Shown in pieces: positions 45,532-54,412 of a DNA stretch of 64,000 nucleotides. The notes under the pieces were generated by a model. That model saw only the letters and a list, made by a program, of their open reading frames with translations. It was not told the origin of the DNA and did not search any database. Source of the DNA: Hyphomicrobiales bacterium (GTDB lineage Bacteria > Pseudomonadota > Alphaproteobacteria > Rhizobiales > Rhizobiaceae). The position numbers were made by a program, and so were the translations under genes. Every line of letters starts with the position of its first letter. Position 1 is the stretch's first letter. The stretch lies in contig UCMW01000007.1 of the NCBI GenBank assembly GCA_900473745.1, positions 738,244 to 802,243 of the forward strand, written 5' to 3'.

Positions 45532-45923
45532 CCCAGGCACCTGCCCGGCCCGATGACGGCGTCGTCGAGAAGGCCATCACCTTCCTCTATTACGTCGATC
45601 TGCCCAGGGCGTTCGATTTCTACACAGAGGTAATGGGCTTCCCACTCGAGATCGATCAGGGGTGGTCGAAGATCCTCAGGATTGCAGAGCATGCCTATGT
45701 CGGTCTCGTTGACGAGACCCGCGGCATGCATCGCGCCAATCCCATTAAGCCCGTGCAACTTTGTATCCGCGTGCCGGATGTCGATGCCTGGCATCGCTAT
45801 CTCTCGAGCCAGAACGCGATCGGGCTGACTGAACCAAAGGACAGCGTCTCCTTGGGAATTCGAGCCTTCGTGCTGGAAGACCCGGAAGGCTACCAAATCG
45901 AGGTGCAATCCGCACGTCGGTGA
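45528..45923 (+). CDS. VOC (glyoxalase/dioxygenase) superfamily protein
   Basis: A 131-residue single VOC unit with FLYYVDLPRAFDFYTEVMGF near residue 18 and the C-terminal FVLEDPEGYQIEVQ, whose glutamate is a typical metal ligand. The second half's usual strand-leading histidine is not evident (VQLCIRVPDVDAW). The ATG at 45528 overlaps the previous stop. Two units are needed per site, so it probably dimerises. Role unknown: isomerase, lyase or binding protein. Confidence 0.8.
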   Translation: MTQAPARPDDGVVEKAITFLYYVDLPRAFDFYTEVMGFPLEIDQGWSKILRIAEHAYVGLVDETRGMHRANPIKPVQLCIRVPDVDAWHRYLSSQNAIGLTEPKDSVSLGIRAFVLEDPEGYQIEVQSARR

Positions 45924-45970
45924 AAACGCGCATGCAAACGTGTCGGCATACCAAAAAAGGGGAACTAAAA

Positions 45971-47539
45971 ATGCTGAATCTTCGCATGAAATCTGGACGT
46001 ATCGCGGCCCTTGCCGCATTCGTCCTCTTGAGCTCGACGGCCCTGGGCGGCTTGGTCCATGCCAAGGAACTAACCGTCGGCCTGACGTCGGACGCCGTCA
46101 ATCTCGACCCCCAGGCGGGCGAGGAGCTGTCCAGCAACATCCTCTTCTACCACATCTACGATCCGCTGGTCCGCCGCAATGCCGATCTGTCCTTCGGACC
46201 CGGCCTTGCGGAAAGCTGGGAGCTCAAGGACGATACGACCTGGGTGTTCAAGCTGCGCCAGGGCGTCAAGTTCCACAATGGCGAAGACTTCAAGGCGTCG
46301 GATGTTGTCTTTACCCTGGACCGGCTGAAGAAGTCGCTGATGGCCAATCTCGGCGCCAACATCGCCTCCTTCACGGCAGTCGACGACTACACGGTCGAGA
46401 TCAAGACGCCCAAGCCCTACGCAGTCCTGCCGAACGATCTGGCAGCCGTCCTGATCCTCAGCGAGAAATATGCGAAGGAAGTGGGCGACGAGCAGCTGGA
46501 CCTGAAGCCTGTTGGCACCGGCCCCTACAAGCTGGTCGAATGGATCAAGGAAGATCACATCACGCTTGCCGCCAATGCAGACTATTTCGCGGGCGCACCG
46601 AAGATCGAAGAAGTCACGTTCCGCCCAATCACCAATGGCGCCACCCGCACGGCAGCCCTGCTGACCGGCGAAGTCGATGTCATCCAAGATCTCAACGTCC
46701 GCGACGTCGACCGCGTCAAGGCGGATGACCGCTACAAGGTCATGACCAAGCCGAGCCTGCTCAACGTCGTGGTCTCGATCGACCAACGTGAGAAGAGCCC
46801 GACCATCGCGCTCGACAAGAACCCGATGATGGATCGTCGCGTCCGTGAAGCCATGATCCGCGCGATCGACGTCAATGCGATCAACAAGATCATCATGAAC
46901 GGCCTGTCGACGCCGTCGGAGCAATATGTACCTGCTTCCCATACGGGCTATGTAGACGGTGCAAGCTTCCGCGACATGTACCCCTTCGATCTTGAGAAGG
47001 CAGCCGCTCTGATGGCGGAGGCCGGCTATGCAGACGGCTTCACGGTGACCCTCGACACCACGAACAACCGCTATGTCAACGATCAGCAGATCGCGCAGGC
47101 GCTTGCGTCGATGCTCGGCAAGATCAAGGTCGATCTCAAGCTCAACCTGATGCCGAAGTCCAACTTCTTCGGCTACATCCGGGTTCCCAGCGAGCAGTCG
47201 AGCATGATCATGAGCGGCTGGGACGTTCCCTCCGGTGACGGCGGCTCGATGTACAGCGTGATGTTCTACTCCCGCGACAAGAAGGAAGGCTATGGCCAGG
47301 TCAACCGCGGATCCTATTCCAATCCGAAGGTGGACGAACTGATCGACAAGGCCGATGCCACCTCCAAGCTCGAAGAGCGCGACGGCTACCTGCAGGAAGT
47401 CACCAAGATCCTGATGGAAGACATCCCGATGATCCCGATCCACTATGAGCAGGATCTCTATGCCGCAAAGACCAATGTCGAAATGACACCGCGTGCGGAC
47501 AAGTTCCTCTGGGCCTACGAGATCGACGTCAAGGAATAA
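45971..47539 (+). CDS. Dipeptide/oligopeptide-type ABC transporter substrate-binding protein (family 5)
   Basis: A 522-residue periplasmic protein. Signal peptide with the hydrophobic run IAALAAFVLLSSTALGGL, cleavage near VHA. Family 5 signature around VFKLRQGVKFHNGEDFKASD near residue 92, and GTGPYKLVEW near 183. The ATG at 45971 follows AAAAAGGGGAACTAAA; a start 17 codons upstream includes that site. A stem-loop separates it from the permeases. It captures the operon's substrate. Confidence 0.92.
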   Translation: MLNLRMKSGRIAALAAFVLLSSTALGGLVHAKELTVGLTSDAVNLDPQAGEELSSNILFYHIYDPLVRRNADLSFGPGLAESWELKDDTTWVFKLRQGVKFHNGEDFKASDVVFTLDRLKKSLMANLGANIASFTAVDDYTVEIKTPKPYAVLPNDLAAVLILSEKYAKEVGDEQLDLKPVGTGPYKLVEWIKEDHITLAANADYFAGAPKIEEVTFRPITNGATRTAALLTGEVDVIQDLNVRDVDRVKADDRYKVMTKPSLLNVVVSIDQREKSPTIALDKNPMMDRRVREAMIRAIDVNAINKIIMNGLSTPSEQYVPASHTGYVDGASFRDMYPFDLEKAAALMAEAGYADGFTVTLDTTNNRYVNDQQIAQALASMLGKIKVDLKLNLMPKSNFFGYIRVPSEQSSMIMSGWDVPSGDGGSMYSVMFYSRDKKEGYGQVNRGSYSNPKVDELIDKADATSKLEERDGYLQEVTKILMEDIPMIPIHYEQDLYAAKTNVEMTPRADKFLWAYEIDVKE

Positions 47540-47556
47540 GCCGAACCGAACGAACG

Positions 47557-47588
47557 CGGGACTGTCGACCTTCCGCGCGACAGTCCCG
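47557..47588 (+). other. Stem-loop after the family 5 binding-protein gene
   Basis: A perfect 11-bp stem (CGGGACTGTCG / CGACAGTCCCG) with a 10-nt loop starts 17 nt after the stop and is followed by AATTTC. It is placed to protect the binding-protein message or attenuate the permease genes. Confidence 0.7.
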
Positions 47589-47620
47589 AATTTCTCACTT
47601 CTTCATGACGGGACACTGCC

Positions 47621-48586
47621 TTGCTGGGCTATACGATCAAGCGGCTCCTGCAGATGGTGCTGGTACTCTTTTGCGTATCGGTCATCGTCTTCCTGATGAT
47701 GAGCTTTACCGGCGATCCCGTCTTCATGGTGATCCCGATCGATTCCACCACCGCCGAGATCGAACAGGCCCGCCGTCTACTGGGTCTCGATCGGTCTTTG
47801 CTGAGCCAATATTTCATCTTCCTCGGCAACATGCTGCAGGGCGATTTCGGACGCTCTTATGTGTTCCGCCAACCCGCCATGGACCTCATCCTGGAGCGTC
47901 TGCCGGCAACGATCGAGATGGTGCTCGTCGCAATCATGCTGGCGACGGTGATCGCCGTGCCGCTCGGCGTCTATGCAGGCGCCAATCCGAACAAGCCGGC
48001 TTCTCGCGGCATCATGGCGGGCTCGCTGCTCGGCATTTCCCTTCCTGGGTTCTGGGTAGGCATGATGCTGATTTTCTTCTTCTCCGTCCGCTATCAGCTT
48101 CTGCCCTCGTCCGGACGCGGCGATACGGTGGAGATCTTAGGCCTGCGCATATCGATCTTCACGGCGGACGGCTGGTCGCACATCATCCTGCCGTCCGTGA
48201 CACTGGCGCTCGCCACTCTTGCCATCATGCTGCGCATGACCCGTGCGGGCATGATGGAGGTGATGCGGCAGGACTACATGCGGTTTGCCCGTGCCAAAGG
48301 CGCGTCCCGCCAGAACATCCTTTTCAGGCACGGCCTGAAGAACGCTCTCATTCCTGTGGTCACGATCTTCGGTCTCCAGCTCGGCGACCTCATCGCCTTC
48401 GCCACGATCACTGAAACCATCTTCGCATGGCCTGGGACCGGCAAGCTGCTGATCGACTCGATCTACCGCGGCGACCGCCCCGTCATCGTCGTCTATCTGA
48501 TGCTGACAGCCTTCATCTTCGTGGCCATCAATTTCATCGTCGACATCGTCTACACGCTGATCGACCCGCGCATTACCGTGAAGTGA
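47621..48586 (+). CDS. Dipeptide-type ABC transporter permease (DppB type)
   Basis: A 321-residue permease with six main hydrophobic segments. The N-terminal GYTIKRLLQMVLVLFCVSVI is typical of DppB/OppB, as is the EAA loop DYMRFARAKGASRQNILFRHG near residues 221-241. The only suitable start is a TTG at 47621. Paired with the next gene. Confidence 0.9.
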   Translation: MLGYTIKRLLQMVLVLFCVSVIVFLMMSFTGDPVFMVIPIDSTTAEIEQARRLLGLDRSLLSQYFIFLGNMLQGDFGRSYVFRQPAMDLILERLPATIEMVLVAIMLATVIAVPLGVYAGANPNKPASRGIMAGSLLGISLPGFWVGMMLIFFFSVRYQLLPSSGRGDTVEILGLRISIFTADGWSHIILPSVTLALATLAIMLRMTRAGMMEVMRQDYMRFARAKGASRQNILFRHGLKNALIPVVTIFGLQLGDLIAFATITETIFAWPGTGKLLIDSIYRGDRPVIVVYLMLTAFIFVAINFIVDIVYTLIDPRITVK

Positions 48587-48593
48587 GGATCGC

Positions 48594-49466
48594 ATGACCG
48601 GGTTCTTCTCTTCGGAATTCTTCTTTCACTACCGCCGAAACCTGCCGGCTGTCTTCGGAAGCGTACTGCTTGCCTTCTTCGCCCTACTTGCGACCCTCGG
48701 GCCACTGCTTGTCGCCCAGGATCCTTACGACGTTTCACAGCTGGAACTGATGGACAGCTTCAAGCCGCCGGTTTGGCTGGAGGGTGGTGATAGCAGGTAT
48801 CTGCTCGGGACGGATGGCCAGGGCCGCGACGTGCTCGCATCCATCGTCTATGGCGCGCGGATCTCCGCCTTCATCGGCCTCGCAGCCATGATCTTCTCCT
48901 GCGTCATCGGGACGGCACTCGGGCTGATCTCCGGCTATTACGGCGGCATCGTCGACAGCATCATCATGCGCTTCGCAGATATCCAGTTGTCGTTTCCCTC
49001 GATGCTGATTGCACTCTTCCTGATGTCGGCCTTCGGAACTGGGATAGGCATGGTTCTGATCGCACTCACTGCCGTCGGCTGGGTGGTTTATGCCCGTACC
49101 GTTCGCGGATCGACATTGAGCGAGATCCAGAAGGAATACATCCAGGCGGCCAAGGTGGCGGGGCTCGGAAACGGTGAGATCATCCTGCGCCACGTGCTGC
49201 CGAACGTCATGACGCCGCTTATCGTGGTTGCGACGATCCAGGTCGGCACCTTCATTCTGATCGAAGCTTCGCTCAGTTTCCTTGGTGTCGGCGTCCCCAT
49301 TACCGAGCCTTCGCTCGGGCTTCTCGTGAAGGAGGGCTTCGACGTCCTGTTCTCGGGCATCTGGTGGACCTCCGCCTTTCCCGGGCTGTTCATCATGTTC
49401 CTCGTCTTCGGCATCAACCTGTTCGGCGACTTCCTGCGGGACGAACTCAATCCGCGGCTGAGATGA
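48594..49466 (+). CDS. Dipeptide-type ABC transporter permease (DppC type)
   Basis: A 290-residue permease. The family motif LGTDGQGRDVLASIVYGAR near residue 71 and the EAA loop EYIQAAKVAGLGNGEIILRH near 181 are clear. The ATG follows GAAGTGAGGATCGC, 7 nt after the previous stop. It completes the channel. Confidence 0.92.
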   Translation: MTGFFSSEFFFHYRRNLPAVFGSVLLAFFALLATLGPLLVAQDPYDVSQLELMDSFKPPVWLEGGDSRYLLGTDGQGRDVLASIVYGARISAFIGLAAMIFSCVIGTALGLISGYYGGIVDSIIMRFADIQLSFPSMLIALFLMSAFGTGIGMVLIALTAVGWVVYARTVRGSTLSEIQKEYIQAAKVAGLGNGEIILRHVLPNVMTPLIVVATIQVGTFILIEASLSFLGVGVPITEPSLGLLVKEGFDVLFSGIWWTSAFPGLFIMFLVFGINLFGDFLRDELNPRLR

Positions 49467-49483
49467 CGAAGGAGACAGCGACC

Positions 49484-50464
49484 ATGGGCGAAGCACTTCT
49501 CGAAGTCCGGGATTTGAAGACACACTTCCATACATTCGGCGGCGTGGTGAAAGCCGTCGATGGCGTCAGCTTCGACGTCCGCCCGGGCGAGGTCGTCGGT
49601 CTTGTCGGCGAGTCCGGCGGCGGCAAATCCGTGATCGGCTTTTCCATTCTCGGCCTGATCGACCCACCCGGACGGATCGAGGCAGGCAGCATTGTCTTCG
49701 CCGGCGAAGATCTGACGCGCAAGAGCGAGGACCAGATGCGCGCAGTGCGCGGCGGCCAGATCGCCATGGTATTCCAGGACCCTATGACGTCTCTCAATCC
49801 GGTCTACACGGTCGGGCGCCAGATGGACGAAATGCTGCGCCTGCATACCGACCTCGATCAGAAAGCGCGACGCGCACGCTGCATCGAGATGCTTGAAGAC
49901 GTTGGCATCTCGGAGGCCGCCAGCCGCCTAGACGCCTATCCGCACCAGTTCTCGGGCGGCATGCGCCAGCGCGTTGTGATCGCCATCGCGCTATTGGCCG
50001 GTTCCCGCCTGATCATCGCGGACGAACCGACCACGGCCCTCGATGTCACCGTCCAGGCCCAGATCTTGAAGCTCATGCGTCGCCAGATCGTCGATCGCGG
50101 AGCGGCCATGATCCTCGTGACCCACGATCTCGCGGTTGTCTCCGAAATGGCGGATCGGGTGGTCGTGCTTTATTGCGGTAAGGTCGTCGAGCGTGGGCTC
50201 ACGAGCGAGATCATCCAGTCCCCGGCCCATCCCTATACGCGCGGGCTCCTCGACAGCATTCCCAAGATCACCGATCGCCGGGAACGCCTCAGCCAGATAC
50301 CCGGCACCGTGCCGGACATTCGCACCCTCGGGCACGGGTGCAGTTTCAGGGACCGGTGTTTCCGAGCCAAGGCCATCTGCTCGACAGAAACGCCGGCGCT
50401 CACCCCCGTGCGCGGCTCGCTCGATGCAGCCTGCCACTTCCCGCTGGAGGAGATTGCCCCATGA
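49484..50464 (+). CDS. Dipeptide-type ABC transporter ATP-binding protein (DppD type)
   Basis: A 326-residue ATPase. Walker A GESGGGKSV near residue 41, Q-loop FQDPMTSLNPVYTVGRQ, signature FSGGMRQRVVIAIAL, Walker B LIIADEPTTALDVTVQ, and the C-terminal oligopeptide extension with cysteines (GHGCSFRDRC) that binds an Fe-S cluster in some relatives. ATG at 49484 after GAAGGAGACAGCG; the upstream ATG at 49463 precedes that site. Confidence 0.93.
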   Translation: MGEALLEVRDLKTHFHTFGGVVKAVDGVSFDVRPGEVVGLVGESGGGKSVIGFSILGLIDPPGRIEAGSIVFAGEDLTRKSEDQMRAVRGGQIAMVFQDPMTSLNPVYTVGRQMDEMLRLHTDLDQKARRARCIEMLEDVGISEAASRLDAYPHQFSGGMRQRVVIAIALLAGSRLIIADEPTTALDVTVQAQILKLMRRQIVDRGAAMILVTHDLAVVSEMADRVVVLYCGKVVERGLTSEIIQSPAHPYTRGLLDSIPKITDRRERLSQIPGTVPDIRTLGHGCSFRDRCFRAKAICSTETPALTPVRGSLDAACHFPLEEIAP

Positions 50465-51489
50465 CGACCCCCGTGCTTGAGGTCCGAGGCCTGGTCAAAG
50501 CTTTTCCCGTGGGAGGTCTTTTCGATCGGCTACAATTCGGAAAGGGAAAGCTCCTCGCTCCCCAGAAGCAATTGAGGGCGGTCAACGGTGTCGACCTATC
50601 AATTGCGCCGGGCGAAGTCATGGCGCTTGTGGGAGAATCCGGCTGCGGCAAGTCGACTGTGGCAAAGACGATTGCCCGGATCTACGAGCCGACATCAGGC
50701 GAGATCCGTATCGACGGCGAAGACATTTCCCGCATGCAGTTTCGCGAAATGCGCCCGATCCGCCGCAAGCTGCAGATGATCTTCCAGGACCCATATGCCT
50801 CCCTCGACCCGCGGCAGCGGGTCAGGGACATCGTGATGGAGCCGAGACGCGCCCAGGCGGATGGCAAGCTCAGCCGACGCGAACTCCACGACGAGGCGAT
50901 CGCGCTGCTGGCGAAGGTTGGCCTCAACGCTGAACAGGCCAGCCGCTACCCGCATCAGTTTTCGGGAGGTCAGCGGCAGCGGATCGGCATCGCACGCGCA
51001 TTGTCGGTCCGGCCAAAGATCATCATCGCCGACGAGCCCGTCTCGGCGCTCGACGTCTCCATCCAGGCGCAGATCCTCAACCTGATGATGGACCTGCGCG
51101 ACGAGTTCGGCTTGTCCTATCTTTTCGTCTCGCACGACCTCTCGGTCGTTCACCACATCGCCGACCGGATCGGGGTCATGTATCTCGGCTTCATGGTGGA
51201 GACGGCCAGCCGCGACCAGTTGTTCAGCCAGCCGAAACATCCCTACACGCAGGTTCTGCTTTCGGCCGCGCCGACCATCGACAAGTCGTTGGCAAAACCG
51301 AAGATCGAGATTGTCGGGGAAGTGCCAAGCGCACTGCGCCTGCCCTCCGGCTGCTGCTTTAGGACGCGCTGCCCCATGGCCTTCGATCGATGCGCGATCG
51401 AGCGTCCGGTGTTGACGCCCCAGCCGGATGGCAGCGCCGTGGCATGCCACCTCCACGAACGGAATGATGCCGAAAGGAAAAGCCAGTGA
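50461..51489 (+). CDS. Dipeptide-type ABC transporter ATP-binding protein (DppF type)
   Basis: A 342-residue ATPase. Walker A GESGCGKST near residue 60, Q-loop FQDPYASLDPRQRV, signature FSGGQRQRIGIARAL, Walker B IIIADEPVSALDVSIQ and the C-terminal CCFRTRCPMAFDRC cysteine cluster. It overlaps DppD and the next gene by 4 nt each. Confidence 0.93.
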   Translation: MTTPVLEVRGLVKAFPVGGLFDRLQFGKGKLLAPQKQLRAVNGVDLSIAPGEVMALVGESGCGKSTVAKTIARIYEPTSGEIRIDGEDISRMQFREMRPIRRKLQMIFQDPYASLDPRQRVRDIVMEPRRAQADGKLSRRELHDEAIALLAKVGLNAEQASRYPHQFSGGQRQRIGIARALSVRPKIIIADEPVSALDVSIQAQILNLMMDLRDEFGLSYLFVSHDLSVVHHIADRIGVMYLGFMVETASRDQLFSQPKHPYTQVLLSAAPTIDKSLAKPKIEIVGEVPSALRLPSGCCFRTRCPMAFDRCAIERPVLTPQPDGSAVACHLHERNDAERKSQ

Positions 51490-52955
51490 GTTCGCCCGCC
51501 GTCATTGTTCAACCGCGCCTCGCCCTCGAAGATCCACATGACTGCACCGATGCGAATGACATGCTGGCCGTCTTCGACGCCCTGTTCGACGGACTTGTGC
51601 GCTATGGCAAGGATGGCGGCTATGTGCCAGCACTCAGCAGCTCCTGGGATGTCACACCAGACGCGCGAAATTGGACATTCCGGCTGAAGGAAGGCTTGAG
51701 CTTTCACGATGGCACCCCCTGCGATGCGGCCGCCGTCTGCCAATCGCTGATACGCATGGCCCGTCCAGACAAGGGCTACACACTCGGGGCGCCCGGGGTC
51801 TGGCATCAGTATCTCGGCGATGCGGAGATCGATGCAGTCGATCCCCTGAAAGTTGCCATCCGCCTGTCGAAGCCGATCGCCGATCTCCTCGATATCCTGG
51901 TTTACGGCTACGTGGTCGCTCCCTCAGCACTAGACCGCTACGAGGCGGGAGACACGTCGCAGCCGGTCGGCACAGGGCCGTACCAACTGGTTTCCTACGA
52001 ACCCGGCCATGCCTTGCACCTCCAGCGTTTCGATGGCTGGCATGGCGAGCGACCAGCCAATGCTGAACTGACGTTCCGCCTGGAACCGAACCGGGAAGCG
52101 CGGCTGGAGATGCTGATCTCCGGCCAGGCGCAGGTGGCAAACAGCCTTGACTTCGAAGCCTCCAAGGCGCTCGAAGAATCGGCCAGGCATACGCGGGTCA
52201 CATCACTCGTCCCCGTCGCCATCATCTATCTCTTCAATGCTTTCAAGGGGCCGCTCACCGACAGCCGCGTTCGCCGCGCTCTCAATCTGGTGATCGACCG
52301 CCAGGCCCTGATCGATCGGGTGGTGAGAGGTGCAGCAAAGCCACTGACCGGCGTCGTTAGCCCCGTGCATTTCGGTAGCCTGCCATCCGAGGATCTGCGC
52401 CCTGATCGGGATCGCGCAAAAAAGCTCCTTGCCGAGGCCGGCTTCAGCGAAGGCCTGACCATCGAGGTCGATTGCCCGACACGCCTTCCCGATGAGGCCG
52501 AGGCGCTGACGGCCGCCCTTGCAGAGCAACTTGCCCCAATTGGTGTGACGCTGAACGTTCACCTCCACACGGACCGAGAAGCCTATGCGCATGGTGTCCG
52601 CCTGAAGCAGGTGCGCGACATGTGCGTCTTCGATTCCAGCCCCTTGAGCACCTTCCGCATCCTCGCAGAGAAGATCGATCACAGGGCGAAGGGCTCCTGG
52701 TGGCTGGGCTTTCACAATGCCGAGGCCGAACTCTTGCTCGATGCGGGCCGGGCAACTGTTGATTTGAATGAACGTGCGGAGATCTTCGAGAAGGCCTTCC
52801 GCGCACTGCAAGTGGATCCTCCATGGCTCTATCTCTACAATCCGCTGAGGGTGACAGGCCTGTCGGGGTCCTGGCCGGACTGGCGCATGCGCCACGACTG
52901 CGTGCTCGACGTGCCACGGCTCCCTAAGTTCGAGTCCGGGAAGATAGCACCATGA
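51486..52955 (+). CDS. Family 5 solute-binding domain protein without signal peptide
   Basis: A 489-residue protein homologous to the mature part of family 5 binding proteins: NDMLAVFDALFDGLVRY near residue 23, WTFRLKEGLSFHDGTPCDAA near 59, GTGPYQLVSYEPGHALHLQR near 162, and SRVRRALNLVIDRQALIDRV near 259. It starts with MSSPAVIVQPRLALEDPHDC, directly at the mature fold, with no hydrophobic leader. The GTG start overlaps the dppF stop, and longer versions would lie inside dppF. It is probably cytoplasmic: a ligand sensor, carrier or chaperone rather than a second periplasmic receptor, as with the binding domain of the SgrR regulator. Confidence 0.82.
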   Translation: MSSPAVIVQPRLALEDPHDCTDANDMLAVFDALFDGLVRYGKDGGYVPALSSSWDVTPDARNWTFRLKEGLSFHDGTPCDAAAVCQSLIRMARPDKGYTLGAPGVWHQYLGDAEIDAVDPLKVAIRLSKPIADLLDILVYGYVVAPSALDRYEAGDTSQPVGTGPYQLVSYEPGHALHLQRFDGWHGERPANAELTFRLEPNREARLEMLISGQAQVANSLDFEASKALEESARHTRVTSLVPVAIIYLFNAFKGPLTDSRVRRALNLVIDRQALIDRVVRGAAKPLTGVVSPVHFGSLPSEDLRPDRDRAKKLLAEAGFSEGLTIEVDCPTRLPDEAEALTAALAEQLAPIGVTLNVHLHTDREAYAHGVRLKQVRDMCVFDSSPLSTFRILAEKIDHRAKGSWWLGFHNAEAELLLDAGRATVDLNERAEIFEKAFRALQVDPPWLYLYNPLRVTGLSGSWPDWRMRHDCVLDVPRLPKFESGKIAP

Positions 52956-54412
52956 GGCGCGTCGATCTGATTATCAGCGGCGGCACCGTCCTTACCATGG
53001 ACGGCAATCGCCGCGTCCTCGACAAGGGAGCGCTCGCTGTTCTCGACGATCGCATCGTCGCGGTCGGGCAAGCAGACGAGATCACCAGAGAATATCAGGC
53101 CGAGCGCAATATCGATGCCCAAGGCAAGGTGGTGATGCCCGGCATGATCGACGTGCATGCCCATGCCGGCCACGGTCTGATCAAGACCATGGGCATGGAG
53201 CAAGGAAATCACTGGGAAGAGATCTGCAACGCAGCTTATACCGTCGGCTCGACGCCAGAATTCTGGTTTGCGGAAGCGCGGCTTGCCGCCCTAGAGCGGC
53301 TGCGCTTCGGCGTCACAACCGGCGTTTCGCTTCTCGGTGGCGGCGACACGATCATGCGGACGGATGACGTAGCCTATGGAAGCGCCCATTGCGAGGGCGT
53401 TGCGGCAGTCGGCACGCGCTCGGTCGTCGCCGTCGGACCAACCCGCCCTCCCCATCCGCGAACCTATGCGACCTGGCAGGACGGCAAGGCGTCAGAACGG
53501 CCTGTAACCTTCGAAGAACAGTTTGCCGTCAGCCGCAAAATCATGGACCTGTGGCACGGCCGCGGACGAATGAAGATCGCCTTGCTCACCCCCGTCCTGC
53601 GTGACGAACATCAGCGCGATATGTCAGCCGCAGACTACGAAGCCGCAGTCGCACAAACCAAGGCCGTGCGAGCGCTCTCGCGCGAGGCGGGCGTGGTCTT
53701 CACGCAGGATGGTCACTGGAAGGGCTCCGTTTTACGAGCCGAGAAGCTCGGTATCCTCGGACCTGACGCGCTTCTGTCCCACGCCATCGAGATCACGCCA
53801 GAAGAGATCCGCATCATTGCTGATACCGGCAGCCGCATCGCCCACAATCCCAGTGCCATCGCCTCCATCCTCGGCCGGTGCCCGGCGATCGAATTGATCG
53901 AGGCTGGCGCTGTGGTCGCCATCGGCTCCGATGCAACAGCGCCAGACCGATCAGCGGACATGTTCCGGCACATGCAACAATGCATGCACTATCACCGCAC
54001 GCATTTTCGTGATCCCTCTGTCCTGCCTCCCGGCAAGGCTCTCGAAATGGTGACCATCAATGCTGCGACCGCCTTGGGGCTCGACCAGACCCTTGGCTCC
54101 CTCGAGGTCGGCAAGAAGGCCGATATCGTGGTGGTCGACATGAGGCGCCCCCACCTCGCGCCCTACCAGATGCCCATTTTCCGCCTTGCCTATTTCGCCA
54201 ATGGCAATGACGTCGACACCGTCGTGATCGACGGGCAGATCTTGCTCGAAGGCGGCTGCCCTCTGCTGACCGACCTAGGTGAGGTCGTCGAAGAAGCCGA
54301 CAGGCAAGCCCGACTACTGATCGAGCGCATGGGGCTCGAAAACATGATCGTACAGCCCGAAGGCTTCTTTGGCCATGCAAGATATCCCAAACATCAAGGA
54401 GACAGCCAATGA
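52952..54412 (+). CDS. Amidohydrolase (cytosine deaminase/triazine hydrolase-like)
   Basis: A 486-residue metal hydrolase. HxH in GMIDVHAHAGHG near residue 67, histidine in LLSHAIEIT near 275, HNPSA near 294, and the catalytic aspartate in AIGSDATAPDRSADMF near 324. The segment that usually carries HxxE reads FTQDGHWKGS, a variant. It would deaminate or dechlorinate/deaminate an N-heterocycle, or cleave an amide. Coupled by 4-nt overlaps to the genes on both sides. Confidence 0.85.
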   Translation: MRRVDLIISGGTVLTMDGNRRVLDKGALAVLDDRIVAVGQADEITREYQAERNIDAQGKVVMPGMIDVHAHAGHGLIKTMGMEQGNHWEEICNAAYTVGSTPEFWFAEARLAALERLRFGVTTGVSLLGGGDTIMRTDDVAYGSAHCEGVAAVGTRSVVAVGPTRPPHPRTYATWQDGKASERPVTFEEQFAVSRKIMDLWHGRGRMKIALLTPVLRDEHQRDMSAADYEAAVAQTKAVRALSREAGVVFTQDGHWKGSVLRAEKLGILGPDALLSHAIEITPEEIRIIADTGSRIAHNPSAIASILGRCPAIELIEAGAVVAIGSDATAPDRSADMFRHMQQCMHYHRTHFRDPSVLPPGKALEMVTINAATALGLDQTLGSLEVGKKADIVVVDMRRPHLAPYQMPIFRLAYFANGNDVDTVVIDGQILLEGGCPLLTDLGEVVEEADRQARLLIERMGLENMIVQPEGFFGHARYPKHQGDSQ

